Shown: positions 9,187-18,974, numbered from the stretch's first letter. The stretch: DNA of 64,000 nt from Daejeonia sp002484105 (GCF_051175565.1 NZ_CP195105.1:930001-994000), one strand, 5' to 3'. The notes: generated by a model from the sequence alone, not told the origin. Numbers and translations are program-made.

Positions 9187-9861
9187 TTATTTCTGAATCA
9201 TTTTGGCAACCTCGTCTTTATAGGCATCACCGATCGGGATGATGAAGTCGCCCAGATGAATATTTCGGTTGACGATAGTTTTAATATTTTTTACAGGTAT
9301 GATATAGGACCGGTGTACACGTTTGAATTCCTGTGCAGGGAGTTTTTCTGCCATACTTTTCATAGACATTCTGGCAACAATGTTCTGTCCGCTTTGGAGG
9401 TGGATTTTGATATAATCGTCCAGCGCTTCTACCAGTTCAATATCGTCCAGCATGATATTGTGCAGTTTGTAGTCGGCACGGATCATGATGTTTTTCTGCT
9501 CTGTATTCTGCAGTGCGGCTTTGGTTTTTTCTACCGCTGTCTGGAAACGTTCAAACGAAAAAGGTTTTACAAGATAATCTACAGCATTTACCTCAAAAGC
9601 ATCTACTGCATACTCGCTGTAGGCCGTAGTAAAGATTACTTTGGTATTCTGTGAGATGTTTTTGTAGAAGTCCAGTCCGTTTTTGGAGGGCATTTCGATA
9701 TCCAGAAAGATAAGGTCTACCGGAAACTTATTCAGGTACTTCTGTGCATCATTCTGTATATGGAAGATTTTTTCCAGCGACAGACCTTCTGTTCTTGCAG
9801 CAAAGTTTTCAATAATTTTCAGGGCGAGTATTTCATCGTCCAGGGCAATAGCGGTAATCAT
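9187..9861 (-). CDS. LytTR-family response regulator
   Basis: 224 residues: receiver domain (1-115) with phospho-acceptor D54 in F-L-D-I-E-M-P, acidic pair D8-D9 and conserved K97 in Y-L-V-K-P-F; then a LytTR DNA-binding domain (about 130-222) with the typical H-R-S-Y-I-I-P block. It is the cognate partner of the histidine kinase directly upstream: the two genes overlap by 4 bp (ATGA), which implies translational coupling. Family knowledge: such LytS/LytR-type pairs in Bacteroidota control cell-envelope or metabolic genes. The target genes cannot be told from the sequence. Confidence 0.93.
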   Translation of the reverse strand: MITAIALDDEILALKIIENFAARTEGLSLEKIFHIQNDAQKYLNKFPVDLIFLDIEMPSKNGLDFYKNISQNTKVIFTTAYSEYAVDAFEVNAVDYLVKPFSFERFQTAVEKTKAALQNTEQKNIMIRADYKLHNIMLDDIELVEALDDYIKIHLQSGQNIVARMSMKSMAEKLPAQEFKRVHRSYIIPVKNIKTIVNRNIHLGDFIIPIGDAYKDEVAKMIQK

Positions 9862-10964
9862 GTCGTTGGGTTTAGGTTGATCTTAAGCTTTACAGAATAG
9901 ATGTCTCCGTCATTCTCAATTGTCATCTGATAGCGGTCAGCATATATCTGTTCGAGTCTTTCACCAGTATTTTTGAGGCCTACATTCAGGCTCTGGAGGT
10001 CTTTTTTCATATTGACAATGCGGTTGTCAACACCAAAATCCAACATATCATGGTCAATATTGACATGGATATGGATACTGGATTTTTCCTGGGCATTGAA
10101 CCCATATTTAAATGCATTTTCAACAAAATTCACCAGTATCAGAGGGGCTATTTTCAGATGGTCAGGATCGCCATTCTGCTCATAGGAAAAATCGAGTTTT
10201 CTGCCGGTTCTCAGCAGCTGGAGAGAAATGTAATCCTGCAGGTATTCCAGTTCCTTGCCGAGTTCCACTTCATCCTGCAGGCTTTCCTGTACTACATACC
10301 GCATCACGTTGGAGAGCCGGAGGATGGCTTCCGGAGCTTCGTCAGATTTGGTGAGGGCAAGCGAGTAGATAGAATTCAGCGTATTGAAGAGCAGATGCGG
10401 GTGCAGCTGATATTTAAGGCTTAGCAGTTCGGCGCGGGCTTTTGCTTTTTCCAGTTCTTTCCTTTCAATGGATTTGTAAATATACATCGAGCTCATCAGT
10501 GCTACCATAAAGGGAAGGAAAGCCATAAACATTTTCATCTGTAAATTCTCATTCCACCGGTTGCTGAAATCAAAAGGAATGGGTGGTGGCATGTTTTTCC
10601 GTGGCATTTTCTGAAATCCTGCTCCAGGGGGTGGCATCGGGAAACGTATTTCATTCCTGTTCATCCCGGGCATTTCCGGGCGCCTGCCGGGTTTTACCAG
10701 AACAAAAGGGAGCAGTACAATAATCCAGTAGCACGCAAAGGCACAGCTGCCATAGAGCCAGTATTTCTTTTTCGGAAAAAGTCGGGGCAGCAGAATATAG
10801 AGATTCAGATAGAAAAACAGAATGGCCAGTACAAAGCGCAGCAGGTCGCGCAGGAAATTGCTGTGCCTGAAGATATCCGATGTGCCGTCAAAGTCTGGAG
10901 ATGTTACTACCGGAATCAGCAGGAGCAGCGGTACAATAATCAGATGAGGCCATATTTTTTTCAT
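9858..10964 (-). CDS. LytS/YpdA-type sensor histidine kinase
   Basis: 368 residues. Four membrane segments occupy the N-terminal half (about 5-20, 42-60, 70-90, 145-163), with a short proline- and methionine-rich extracytoplasmic loop between the third and fourth (about 97-130). The kinase core follows: the H-box Q-L-H-P-H-L-L-F-N with H190 as likely phospho-acceptor, then an N-box V-N-F-V-E-N-A-F-K-Y-G and an ATPase domain to the end. No dedicated sensor domain is present, so the signal is probably sensed in the membrane or loop. Forms an operon with the response regulator. Confidence 0.92.
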   Translation of the reverse strand: MKKIWPHLIIVPLLLLIPVVTSPDFDGTSDIFRHSNFLRDLLRFVLAILFFYLNLYILLPRLFPKKKYWLYGSCAFACYWIIVLLPFVLVKPGRRPEMPGMNRNEIRFPMPPPGAGFQKMPRKNMPPPIPFDFSNRWNENLQMKMFMAFLPFMVALMSSMYIYKSIERKELEKAKARAELLSLKYQLHPHLLFNTLNSIYSLALTKSDEAPEAILRLSNVMRYVVQESLQDEVELGKELEYLQDYISLQLLRTGRKLDFSYEQNGDPDHLKIAPLILVNFVENAFKYGFNAQEKSSIHIHVNIDHDMLDFGVDNRIVNMKKDLQSLNVGLKNTGERLEQIYADRYQMTIENDGDIYSVKLKINLNPTT

Positions 10965-11068
10965 ACAGCGAAATTACAGAAACTTTGCAAATATCAGAGT
11001 ATCCAACACAGAGGTTCTTATCCTAAATCAATGCGCAACCCGTTTTTATCCTGTATTTTTGCTTCAAA

Positions 11069-12100
11069 ATGAGATCAATGATGGAATTGGGAATCGGAAT
11101 GTTCGGAGATCTTTCTCTGAATTCACAAACAGGAAAATACAATGATGCCGGTACCAGAATCCGGGAGATGATAGAAGAAATCAAACTGATGGATCAGGCA
11201 GGTATTGATGTCTTTGCTATGGGCGAACATCACCGCCCCGACTATGCCGTGTCATCACCTGAAATTATTCTGGCTGCTGCTGCATCCGTTACCAGAAATA
11301 TCCGGCTGGCAAGTGGTGTCACTGTGCTGAGCTCTGCCGAGCCGGTAAAGGTGTATGAAGATTTTGCCACAGTAGATTTGATTTCTGAAGGACGGGCCGA
11401 AATATTCGTCGGTCGCGGTAGTTTTATCGAATCATTTCCGCTGTATGGATATTCACTGGAAGATTATGAAGAACTCTTTGAAGAAAAACTAAGCCTCCTG
11501 CTGAAAATAAACAGTGAAGAAAATGTCTCCTGGAAAGGCAGGTTGAGAGCTCCGATGGAGAACCAGACGGTGTATCCGCGTGCTTCCGGTGGAGGTAATA
11601 TTCCGATTTGGATTGCGGTAGGCGGAACGCCGCAGTCGGTGTTGCGTGCAGCAAGGCTCGGACTTCCATTGGTGGTGGCTATTATTGGGGGGATGCCAGA
11701 GCAGTTCCGGAATCTCATAGAATTCTACAAACAGGAATACCGTAAATCCGGTCATAATGAGGCAGAAATGCAGATTGCTGTGCACTCCCATACTTTTGTC
11801 AGCGATCGTCCGGAAGTGATCGATGAATATTTTCATCATTACAAAGCACAGATGGATCGTATCGGATCTTCACGCGGCTGGTCGCCGTATACCAAAATGC
11901 AGTACGAAGGAGGACGCAGCAGAGATGGTGCCTTGTTTATCGGTAATCCTGAAGAAGTGGCAGAAAAAATCAGCAGGGTGAAGGAGATGTTTGGGCTTAC
12001 ACGTTTTATCGGGCATATGGACGTCGGCGCACCTTCACACAAAACCTTAATGAAATCTATAGAACTTTTCGGAGCACAGGTAGCCCCGCAGGTGAGATAG
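11069..12100 (+). CDS. Luciferase-like (LLM) flavin-dependent monooxygenase
   Basis: 343 residues with the bacterial-luciferase TIM-barrel pattern: start M-E-L-G-I-G-M-F-G-D, the block G-E-H-H-R-P-D-Y (about 49-56), a repeat of conserved G/A-rich strands, R-A-E-I-F-V-G-R-G-S and G-N-I-P-I-W-I-A-V-G-G-T. These are typical of the LLM class that uses reduced FMN or F420; Flavobacteriia lack F420, so FMNH2 is more likely. The true substrate is unknown. Two or three ATGs lie at the start (11069, 11078, 11081), and M-E-L-G may be the real N-terminus. It diverges from the histidine kinase gene. Confidence 0.85.
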   Translation: MRSMMELGIGMFGDLSLNSQTGKYNDAGTRIREMIEEIKLMDQAGIDVFAMGEHHRPDYAVSSPEIILAAAASVTRNIRLASGVTVLSSAEPVKVYEDFATVDLISEGRAEIFVGRGSFIESFPLYGYSLEDYEELFEEKLSLLLKINSEENVSWKGRLRAPMENQTVYPRASGGGNIPIWIAVGGTPQSVLRAARLGLPLVVAIIGGMPEQFRNLIEFYKQEYRKSGHNEAEMQIAVHSHTFVSDRPEVIDEYFHHYKAQMDRIGSSRGWSPYTKMQYEGGRSRDGALFIGNPEEVAEKISRVKEMFGLTRFIGHMDVGAPSHKTLMKSIELFGAQVAPQVR

Positions 12101-12123
12101 AACCCTTAATAAACAAAAAGGAA

Positions 12124-12151
12124 AACCGCAGAGCATGTCTGCGGTTTTTTT
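12124..12151 (+). terminator. Rho-independent terminator
   Basis: A 9-bp perfect stem (12124-12132 with 12138-12146) is followed by seven T. It ends the luciferase-like gene and can also serve the converging M3 peptidase gene. Confidence 0.85.
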
Positions 12152-12180
12152 GTAAACTGGTATTTGCAGCTTTCCTGATA

Positions 12181-14322
12181 TTATTTTACAAATCCACGGC
12201 TCTGCAGCAGCGGCTTGATATCCGGGTTTCTGCCGGCAAATTCACGGTATGCCTGGTTCAGATCTTCCGAGTTTCCTACGGAAAGAATATATTTCCGGAA
12301 GCGGTCGCCGTTTTCTCTCGTCATGCCACCGTGATCTTCTATCCACTTCCATGCATCCTGATCAAGGGTTTCTGCCCACAGATAGGCGTAGTATCCGGCA
12401 GAATATCCACCGCCCCAGATATGCGCAAAATAAGGACCATGATATCTTGGTGGAACAGCTTTCAGGGTGAATCCGTTTTTCTTCAGAGCGGCATTTTCAA
12501 AATCAAGAACGGGGGTGATCTGGTTTTCGTTCGAGATGGTGTGCCATTCCATATCGTTCATGGCGGCAGATACGAGTTCTGTAGTCATGTAGCCCTGGTT
12601 GAAGGTTTCTGCTTTTTTGATTTTATTCACCAGCTCCTGTGGGATTGGCTTTTGGGTTTCGTAGTGTAGTGCATAGTTGTTCAGCACTTCGGGGACGAGG
12701 GCAAAATGCTCGTTGATCTGAGAGGGGAATTCTACAAAGTCGCGGGGGACATTGGTCCCGGAAAGGGTAGGATATTGCTGGCTGGCAAAAAATCCGTGCA
12801 GCGAGTGTCCGAATTCGTGGAACATGGTTTCTACATCATCGAAGCTGATTAATGAGGGTTTGCCGGGTGCCGGCTTCTGATAGTTGAAGCAGTTGACAAT
12901 CACAGGTTTTGTGCCAAGAAGGTAAGACTGCTCTACGAAATTGTTCATCCATGCGCCGCCGCTTTTGCTGTCGCGGGTATAGAAGTCGAGGTAATATATA
13001 GCAATGGACTTTCCGTTATGGTCGAAAACTTCGTAAGCTACCACATCGGGATGATAGACAGGCAGGTCGGGGCGTTTTTTAAAGGTGATGCCGTAGAATT
13101 TTTCTGCAGCGTAGAAGACACCTTTCTCCAGTACGGTAGTCACCTCAAAGTAAGGCTTGATCTGATTTTCGTCCAGGTCGTACCTGGCTTTGCGTACCTG
13201 CTCGGAATAGAAATTCCAGTCCCAGGGCTCTACGGTGAAGTTCTCTTTCTGGCTGTTGATGAGCTGTTGTATTTCCTGTTCCTCACGTTTTGCTGTTTCC
13301 ACAGCGGGTTCAGCAATCTGTTTCATCAGTCTGAAGGCTGCTTCGGGTGTTTTGGCCATCTGATCCTGCAGTTTCCATTCGGCAAAGTTTTTTTTACCGA
13401 GCAGTTGTGCTTTTTTAAGGCGCAGGGCAACCATTTTGTTGATGGTTTCACGCGTGTCGCTGGCATTGCCTTTCTCGGCACGATACCAGGAGGCTTTATA
13501 GAGTTTTTCTCTTGTATCCCGGTTTTTAAGATTCTGCAGCTGGGGCTGTTGCGTGGTATTCTGTAGGGCAATCAGGTATTTTCCATCCTGACCTGCGGCT
13601 TTGGCATCGGCGGCGGCAGCTGCTATTTCGTCGGCAGAAAGCCCGTCCAGTGCCTGGGCATTGTCCACAATAAGCGCGCCCTGTTTTCGGGCTTCCAGAA
13701 GTTTGCTGGAAAACTGGGTCGAGAGGGTTGCCAGCTCCTGGTTGATTTTTTTCAGTTCTTCTTTTTTGGCGGGAGACAATGCAGCTCCGGCAATTTCAAA
13801 ATTCTGAAGGTATACCTCATACAGCCGCTGGCTTTCGGCATCCAGACCGGCAGGGCGAATGGCTTTGATGCGCTGGTAGAGTTTGTCGTTCAGGTAGATT
13901 TTGTCACTGTGTGCAGCAAATTTGGGGGCGTAGTCTTCTTCGAGTTTCTGCAGGGTAGGGTTGGTATTGGCGCTGGTAAGGTTGTAGAAAATAATCTGTG
14001 CTCTTTTCAGCACTTCGCCGCTTTTTTCGAGGGCGACAAGGGTATTTTCAAAAGTAGGCGCGGCGGGGTTGTTGGCTATGGCTTCAATTTCTGCATCATG
14101 CTGTTTCAGTCCGTATTCAAAAGCCGGCTGGAAGTCTGTGTCTTTAATTTTGTCAAATTCCGGAGCCTCATACTGAAGGCTGCTTTTATGCAGCAGAGGG
14201 TTCTGTGCAAGTGTCTGGTCTGTTACTGACATTTCATTTTTGTTTTGGGTAGTATTCTTCGTGGTAGCACACGAATTCAGGAATATGGCGGCCATCAGCA
14301 CGCCGGATGTAATATTTCTCAT
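12181..14322 (-). CDS. dcp: M3 family metallopeptidase (Dcp-like)
   Basis: 713 residues. The N-terminus M-A-A-I-F-L-N-S-C-A is a lipoprotein signal with lipobox cysteine near residue 19, so the enzyme is membrane-anchored in the envelope. The body is the all-helical M3 fold with the zinc motif H-E-F-G-H (first His near residue 502) in M-F-H-E-F-G-H-S-L-H-G and the third ligand Glu about 26 residues later (V-E-F-P-S-Q-I-N-E-H). Family knowledge: peptidyl-dipeptidase Dcp removes C-terminal dipeptides; the 713-residue size matches. OligopeptidaseA is the alternative name for the same family. It diverges from the head-GIN gene. Confidence 0.92.
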   Translation of the reverse strand: MRNITSGVLMAAIFLNSCATTKNTTQNKNEMSVTDQTLAQNPLLHKSSLQYEAPEFDKIKDTDFQPAFEYGLKQHDAEIEAIANNPAAPTFENTLVALEKSGEVLKRAQIIFYNLTSANTNPTLQKLEEDYAPKFAAHSDKIYLNDKLYQRIKAIRPAGLDAESQRLYEVYLQNFEIAGAALSPAKKEELKKINQELATLSTQFSSKLLEARKQGALIVDNAQALDGLSADEIAAAAADAKAAGQDGKYLIALQNTTQQPQLQNLKNRDTREKLYKASWYRAEKGNASDTRETINKMVALRLKKAQLLGKKNFAEWKLQDQMAKTPEAAFRLMKQIAEPAVETAKREEQEIQQLINSQKENFTVEPWDWNFYSEQVRKARYDLDENQIKPYFEVTTVLEKGVFYAAEKFYGITFKKRPDLPVYHPDVVAYEVFDHNGKSIAIYYLDFYTRDSKSGGAWMNNFVEQSYLLGTKPVIVNCFNYQKPAPGKPSLISFDDVETMFHEFGHSLHGFFASQQYPTLSGTNVPRDFVEFPSQINEHFALVPEVLNNYALHYETQKPIPQELVNKIKKAETFNQGYMTTELVSAAMNDMEWHTISNENQITPVLDFENAALKKNGFTLKAVPPRYHGPYFAHIWGGGYSAGYYAYLWAETLDQDAWKWIEDHGGMTRENGDRFRKYILSVGNSEDLNQAYREFAGRNPDIKPLLQSRGFVK

Positions 14323-14393
14323 GAACCGGTTGTTATAGAAAGTATAAAAGTATTAATTTTAGAAATATTTTACATCATCAAATTTCAATTACT

Positions 14394-15194
14394 ATGAAAA
14401 CACCGGTAATATTGCTGCTTTCGGCAGCGATTGTCTTATCTTCCTGCAATATCAAAACCGATTCGGGAAGTATTTTCAATATTTTTCCCAAAGAAGGCAA
14501 GGGGCCGGTAAAGGAAAAAGAAGTGAGCATAGACTTTAATGGTATCCGTGTGGTGCAGTCCATTAAGGCAGAAGTCGTCCGGTCAGATACAGAACGTGTG
14601 GTGATTTCGGCTCCGGAAAACCTGCTTGACGATGTACTGGTGGAGAAGCAGGACGGCAAAGTCTATATCCATATCCGCTCCGGGGTAAACATCAGTACCG
14701 GAAATATCCGTGCTAAAATTTACGCAAAAGACTTTACGGCTCTGGAAGCGGCTGCATCAGGAATTATAGACGTCAAAGACAAATTCCTGCTGGACCGGGC
14801 AGATATTAAAGTATCCAGCAGCGGCAGCATCCAGGCTGATGACCTGGAAGCCAACCAGATGGATATTCAGGTTTCGAGCAGTGGCATCTTTACCGGAAAA
14901 ATATGGGCGGTGGACCTTACGGCCAAAACTTCGTCTTCGGGGGTGGCCAACCTGTCCGGAAAGGCAAAATCTGCGAGGATCTCGGTATCATCATCCGGCA
15001 GTCTGAATGGCAGAAGCCTTACGGTACAGGATGCAGATCTGCAGGCATCAAGCTCAGGCGTTATGAGCCTTTCTGTATCTGATGTGCTGAACGCTTCGGC
15101 AAGTTCCTCCGGAAGTATAGCAGTAAAGAAAGCAGGCCCGCTGTCTGTGCGCACTGCCAACGAAAGCAGTTCGGGAAGTATCAGCGTGCAGTAG
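14394..15194 (+). CDS. Head-GIN domain (DUF2807) lipoprotein
   Basis: 266 residues with a lipoprotein signal (lipobox S-S-C at about 17-19). Residues 45-260 hold the repeated S-S-S-G pattern of DUF2807 beta-helix domains: A-S-G-I-I-D-V-K, V-S-S-S-G-S-I-Q, V-S-S-S-G-I-F-T, A-S-S-S-G-V-M-S-L, A-S-S-S-G-S-I-A, each one turn of a right-handed beta-solenoid. The family is widespread in Bacteroidota and its role is unknown. Its last 14 bp overlap the 3' end of the converging antiporter gene, so the two stop codons lie inside each other's coding sequence. Confidence 0.88.
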   Translation: MKTPVILLLSAAIVLSSCNIKTDSGSIFNIFPKEGKGPVKEKEVSIDFNGIRVVQSIKAEVVRSDTERVVISAPENLLDDVLVEKQDGKVYIHIRSGVNISTGNIRAKIYAKDFTALEAAASGIIDVKDKFLLDRADIKVSSSGSIQADDLEANQMDIQVSSSGIFTGKIWAVDLTAKTSSSGVANLSGKAKSARISVSSSGSLNGRSLTVQDADLQASSSGVMSLSVSDVLNASASSSGSIAVKKAGPLSVRTANESSSGSISVQ

Positions 15195-17070
15195 CCGGTG
15201 TTTCCGCATCTTCGTCGTCATCCCCGTCATCTCGTTCAAACCAGTCGTGGGTTTCAAACGTCATACTGTCGTAGGCCAGCAGTGCTTCTTCCTTTTGCAG
15301 TGCTTCCTTCATGGTAAAGGATGTCAGCTCATCTTCTTCATGTTTGCGGGCAAAACGGCGGAGCGTACCCTTGTCTATCAGCATAAAACGTTTGCCAAGA
15401 CGGCGGGCAGCATATTTGCGCATGCCGGTTTCGTGCAGCAGGTCTACGGCCATTTCTACAGCAGTTCCCAGGGTTTCGCGGTAGATGTTGTCAATGCCAT
15501 GGTTCAGATAGTAATAGGAGTCGTTGCGGTTCTTTGCACGTACAAATATTTTGATATCCGGAAACTGCTCGCTTACCATCTCTGTGATAAACTTGTTGTC
15601 TTCAGGATTGTCGAGGCACAGCACCAGGATTTCTGCATTGTGGATGCCTGCGGCTTTCAGGATGGGCATACGTGTGGCATCGCCGTAGTAGACGTCAAAG
15701 CCATAGCTGCGCAGTAGTTTTACTCTTTCCGTATCATGATCCAGTATGGTAGCCGAAATTTTGTTGGCCTTCAGCAGGCGGCCTACGGTACTTCCGAAAT
15801 GGCCAAAACCGACGATGATGATTTTTTTACTGCGGATTTTTCCGTCCATGATATTATAAGGCTTTTCCTGAACTTTCTCCCTGTTCAGTTTTTTCACCAG
15901 GATTTTTTCGTGGACAATCAGCAGGATAGGGGTAACGCACATGGTGATTGCCGTTACTGCCATCATCTGGGAAGTCAGTTCATTATCCAGAAGGAAGAGC
16001 TGTGACGAGTAGCTGAGCAATACGAAAGCAAATTCTCCTACCTGCGAAAGTGCAAAAGCATAGAAGTAATTCTGCCGTTGTTCTATACGGAAAAATCTAC
16101 CGATGCCGAAGAGTACGGCAAATTTCACTACGAGCACCACCAGGGCAAGGCTGAAGATAAAGACCGGATCTTTCTGTATCGTCAGGAAGTTAATGGTAGA
16201 TCCCACACTGACGAAGAATACTGCCAGCAGCAATCCTTTGAACGGATCCAGCTGAGCTTCCAGCTCGTGCCGGAATTCGGAATTGGCCAGCATAACACCG
16301 GCAAGGAAGGCTCCCAGCGCTGGCGAGAGGCCAATAGAAACCATCAGCTCCGAAACGCCTACCACCAGAAACAGGGAAGAAGCCGTCAGCAGTTCCGGCA
16401 TGCCGGATTTGGATACATACCTGAGGAAAGGAACAAAAAGGTATTTGCTGAACAGAATCAGAAATATCACGCCAAAAATCACCGTAGCGGCCTGCAGCCA
16501 TTCGGGAAGTTTCTGGATCAGGAGCTGCATTTCGTTTCCGTTCTCCACCTTATGGTTGGCAATAAAGGGCAATATGGCCAGTATCGGGATTACGGCCATA
16601 TCCTGAAAGATCAGTGTAGAAAAAGCTGCTTCGCCGCCCGCAGTACGGAAGAGGTTCTTTTCCTGCAGGGTTTGCAGGACAATAGCGGTAGACGACATGG
16701 CAAAACACATGGCGACCGTAATCGCCTGGTTGGGCGCCCAGTGGGCCATTGTAAGGATGAAAAAAAGGATGCCCACCGTGAGCACCATCTGGGAGAGTCC
16801 CAGTCCTACAATTCTTTTGCGCAGTGCCCAGAACTTTTTGGGCTCCAGCTCCAGGCCGATCATGAAGAGCAGTACCACGACACCAAACTCGGAGGCGTGC
16901 ATGATATCTTCAATATCCTGACCTGTAAGTTTCAGGACAAACGGACCGATGATGATACCGCCCACGATATAGCCAATTACAGAACTCAGCCCCATCTTAC
17001 GTACCAGCGGTACCATAACGATGGCGGCACCGAGATAGATCAGTGTTTTCATTGCAATTTCCGACTCCAT
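15181..17070 (-). CDS. CPA2 family cation:proton antiporter (Kef type)
   Basis: 629 residues. About 12 membrane segments (residues 7-385) form the Na_H_Exchanger domain. A cytoplasmic Rossmann domain (TrkA-N, about 410-535) starts with V-G-F-G-H-F-G-S, a nucleotide-binding loop. The tail after 600 is acidic (D-D-G-D-D-D-E-D). Family knowledge: KefB/KefC are glutathione-gated K+ efflux systems that use this domain. The partner flavoprotein-like gene sits 4 bp upstream, which supports a Kef-like role. Whether it is glutathione-gated here is unknown, since many Flavobacteriia lack glutathione. Confidence 0.9.
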   Translation of the reverse strand: MESEIAMKTLIYLGAAIVMVPLVRKMGLSSVIGYIVGGIIIGPFVLKLTGQDIEDIMHASEFGVVVLLFMIGLELEPKKFWALRKRIVGLGLSQMVLTVGILFFILTMAHWAPNQAITVAMCFAMSSTAIVLQTLQEKNLFRTAGGEAAFSTLIFQDMAVIPILAILPFIANHKVENGNEMQLLIQKLPEWLQAATVIFGVIFLILFSKYLFVPFLRYVSKSGMPELLTASSLFLVVGVSELMVSIGLSPALGAFLAGVMLANSEFRHELEAQLDPFKGLLLAVFFVSVGSTINFLTIQKDPVFIFSLALVVLVVKFAVLFGIGRFFRIEQRQNYFYAFALSQVGEFAFVLLSYSSQLFLLDNELTSQMMAVTAITMCVTPILLIVHEKILVKKLNREKVQEKPYNIMDGKIRSKKIIIVGFGHFGSTVGRLLKANKISATILDHDTERVKLLRSYGFDVYYGDATRMPILKAAGIHNAEILVLCLDNPEDNKFITEMVSEQFPDIKIFVRAKNRNDSYYYLNHGIDNIYRETLGTAVEMAVDLLHETGMRKYAARRLGKRFMLIDKGTLRRFARKHEEDELTSFTMKEALQKEEALLAYDSMTFETHDWFERDDGDDDEDAETPATAR

Positions 17071-17074
17071 AGGC

Positions 17075-17596
17075 TTACTGGCTTAGTATTTCTGTAAATT
17101 TCTTTTTGTGCTGTACGATTTCTTTTTTGGTTAGGTTTTCGGATTCGTAGACCACGTAGATGTTGCGGATATTCGCCTTGAAGATCTTCAGGGTTACGAG
17201 AATCCCGCTGATGAGTTCTTCCACCGTATAGTGGTGTTTGCCATTCCTGCCGAAAGACTTTTCCTTGCTTCTTGTGGTAATCAGGAAATAGACATCTTTG
17301 TTCTCGAACGGATTGTCTTCGTATTCCTTCAGCCAGTTGGTGTCAATGACCTCGTCTACCCACAGGCGAAGCAGTGGTGGCATCCCAAACCATATAATGG
17401 GAAAGTGGAAGATAAACCGGTCGTATTCATGTATTCTCTTGCGTTCCCGAAATGCCGCGATATGGAACTCCGGATATTCTTCATACAGATCCCGGAAGGT
17501 AAAGTGCTGGTTCCGCTCATAAAAATTCAGGAACATCTGGCTGTTTTCTGCATATTCCAGAAAAGGGTGGGCAAATAATACAAGGGTTTTCTTCAA
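17075..17596 (-). CDS. KefF-like NAD(P)H quinone oxidoreductase
   Basis: About 173 residues, flavodoxin-like fold: L-V-L-F-A-H-P (first strand and loop), F-H-F-P-I-I-W-F-G-M-P (about 78-88) and F-L-I-T-T-R-S, matching the KefF/MdaB family of FMN-dependent oxidoreductases. In Kef systems this soluble subunit activates the antiporter. Start choice: an in-frame GTG at 17632 would add 12 residues (M-I-F-T-I-F...), but minus-strand bases 17622-17614 read TATCTTTAC, close to a -7 box. I therefore prefer the TTG at 17596, giving M-K-K-T-L-V-L-F-A-H-P. It is 4 bp upstream of the antiporter gene. Confidence 0.8.
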   Translation of the reverse strand: MKKTLVLFAHPFLEYAENSQMFLNFYERNQHFTFRDLYEEYPEFHIAAFRERKRIHEYDRFIFHFPIIWFGMPPLLRLWVDEVIDTNWLKEYEDNPFENKDVYFLITTRSKEKSFGRNGKHHYTVEELISGILVTLKIFKANIRNIYVVYESENLTKKEIVQHKKKFTEILSQ

Positions 17597-17696
17597 ATTT
17601 TTACGAATTTGTGTAAAGATAGTGAAAATCACCGAAAAAATGAACCCTGATTGTTCCCTGGACTGATGTACAGGGCATTGCAGTATGCTTCAGGGG

Positions 17697-18938
17697 TTAT
17701 TTTACCAGCTTAGGCATTCGGTTGTGGAAGCGGTATCCCACCCCCAGCATCAGGTAGTTGGGCTCGCGGAAGTTCTTCAGATTATAACCGATGTGGACAA
17801 AAGCATTGCGTGTGGCTTTCACCTTCAGTGCCAGGGACTGGTAGGTGCCCTTCATGTCCTTACCTTTGTAGAAGACATTGGCGCCAAAGCCGAAACCAAT
17901 GTCAAAAACAGGCATCACATATTCGATACGGGCAGAGAAGCCCAGTGCCTTCTGGTGGCTGTCTTCGGAGCGGTAGAATCTTTGCTGCGTGCCCGGTTTG
18001 GGAAGCTCGGTATAGGCATCCGAACTTTTGTCGTAGACAAAGTCTGAAGAAATCCCGGTTCGCAGGCGGTAGTTCAGGTTATACATAGCGGCGGCATATA
18101 CTCCCCATACAGGATAGGTTTCGGGAGATGCAATCTTGCCATCCTGAAACGGAATGGCTTTTTTGCGGTGCGAACCGAATGCCACCACATCATAGCTGAA
18201 ATGCCTGTTAAAAGGTGGGCGTGCAAGATGCCGGATGCTGTCCTGTCTGCTATCGGGAGTGCCGAATTCGCAGATCAGTCCGGTTTTGATCCCTGCGATG
18301 TTCAGCCCGGCATTCGGAAAACTTGTGTTGCCGTTGGAGAAGTGAGAGACGTCGGCTCCCGTGATGAGGTAGGTCTGTGGCAACAGCCTCCATTTTATAA
18401 AAAAGCCTGCATTCATAAAGGCATTGGTACGCGAGCCGATGGTGATATTGGCTGTATTGGTATAATAATCATAGGGCGACCAGCCGAAAGACAAACCAAA
18501 ATTCCATTCGTAAAAAAGAGATATTCCGGGAGTAAGCTGTGCCAGTTTCGAACGCTGGAAGAAGTACACTGCGGTAGGACTGCCCAGTTCGCGTTTGTTT
18601 CCGAAATCAAAATGCGAAACGCCTATGCCCTGCCAGGTGTCGGGATAGATGCGTCCTCCGGGCGAGGTAGTCGGGTAGGCCAGTGCATATTCGAGGTGGG
18701 CCGACCAGGTATTTCTGATGGCTTTCTGTGCTTCGTTGTCACCTTTCAGAAACGGGTCGGAAGTAAACACCCATGCCGGACGGAATTCCATGTCCAGAGC
18801 ATGCCGCCACTTCTGTTGCTGTATGTGGGCTACAGGTATCTGCAGGCTGTCTTCGGGTAGGTTTTCCTGCGCATAGACACATGCTGAAATAAAAATCATC
18901 AGGATACGTACCAATCTTCTCATGGATATCTGCTGCAT
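17697..18938 (-). CDS. PagL-like lipid A deacylase (acyloxyacyl hydrolase family)
   Basis: 413 residues with a signal peptide (about 1-24, ending V-Y-A-Q). The rest is rich in alternating aromatic/hydrophobic strands ending in V-G-Y-R-F-H-type beta-barrel signals, so an outer-membrane beta-barrel is expected. The stretch V-S-H-F-S-N-G-N, then N-A-G-L-N-I-A-G, matches the H-x-S-N catalytic region of PagL lipid A 3-O-deacylases. This would remove an acyl chain from lipid A in the outer membrane. It is longer than canonical PagL (about 170-180) because of an N-terminal domain and long loops. An alternative ATG is at 18923 (M-R-R-L-V). Confidence 0.75.
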   Translation of the reverse strand: MQQISMRRLVRILMIFISACVYAQENLPEDSLQIPVAHIQQQKWRHALDMEFRPAWVFTSDPFLKGDNEAQKAIRNTWSAHLEYALAYPTTSPGGRIYPDTWQGIGVSHFDFGNKRELGSPTAVYFFQRSKLAQLTPGISLFYEWNFGLSFGWSPYDYYTNTANITIGSRTNAFMNAGFFIKWRLLPQTYLITGADVSHFSNGNTSFPNAGLNIAGIKTGLICEFGTPDSRQDSIRHLARPPFNRHFSYDVVAFGSHRKKAIPFQDGKIASPETYPVWGVYAAAMYNLNYRLRTGISSDFVYDKSSDAYTELPKPGTQQRFYRSEDSHQKALGFSARIEYVMPVFDIGFGFGANVFYKGKDMKGTYQSLALKVKATRNAFVHIGYNLKNFREPNYLMLGVGYRFHNRMPKLVK

Positions 18939-18974
18939 GGCTGTTACACATCTGTTATCGTTACCGGGACAGGG

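Noticed and set aside
16078..17097. A 339-codon plus-strand frame opposite the Kef antiporter
   Set aside because: Histidine/glutamine-rich shadow of a hydrophobic gene; no domain and no promoter.
17597..17632. GTG start for the KefF-like gene at 17632
   Set aside because: The extra 12 codons hold a -7-like sequence and do not match the family's usual M-K-K-T-L start; the TTG at 17596 is preferred.
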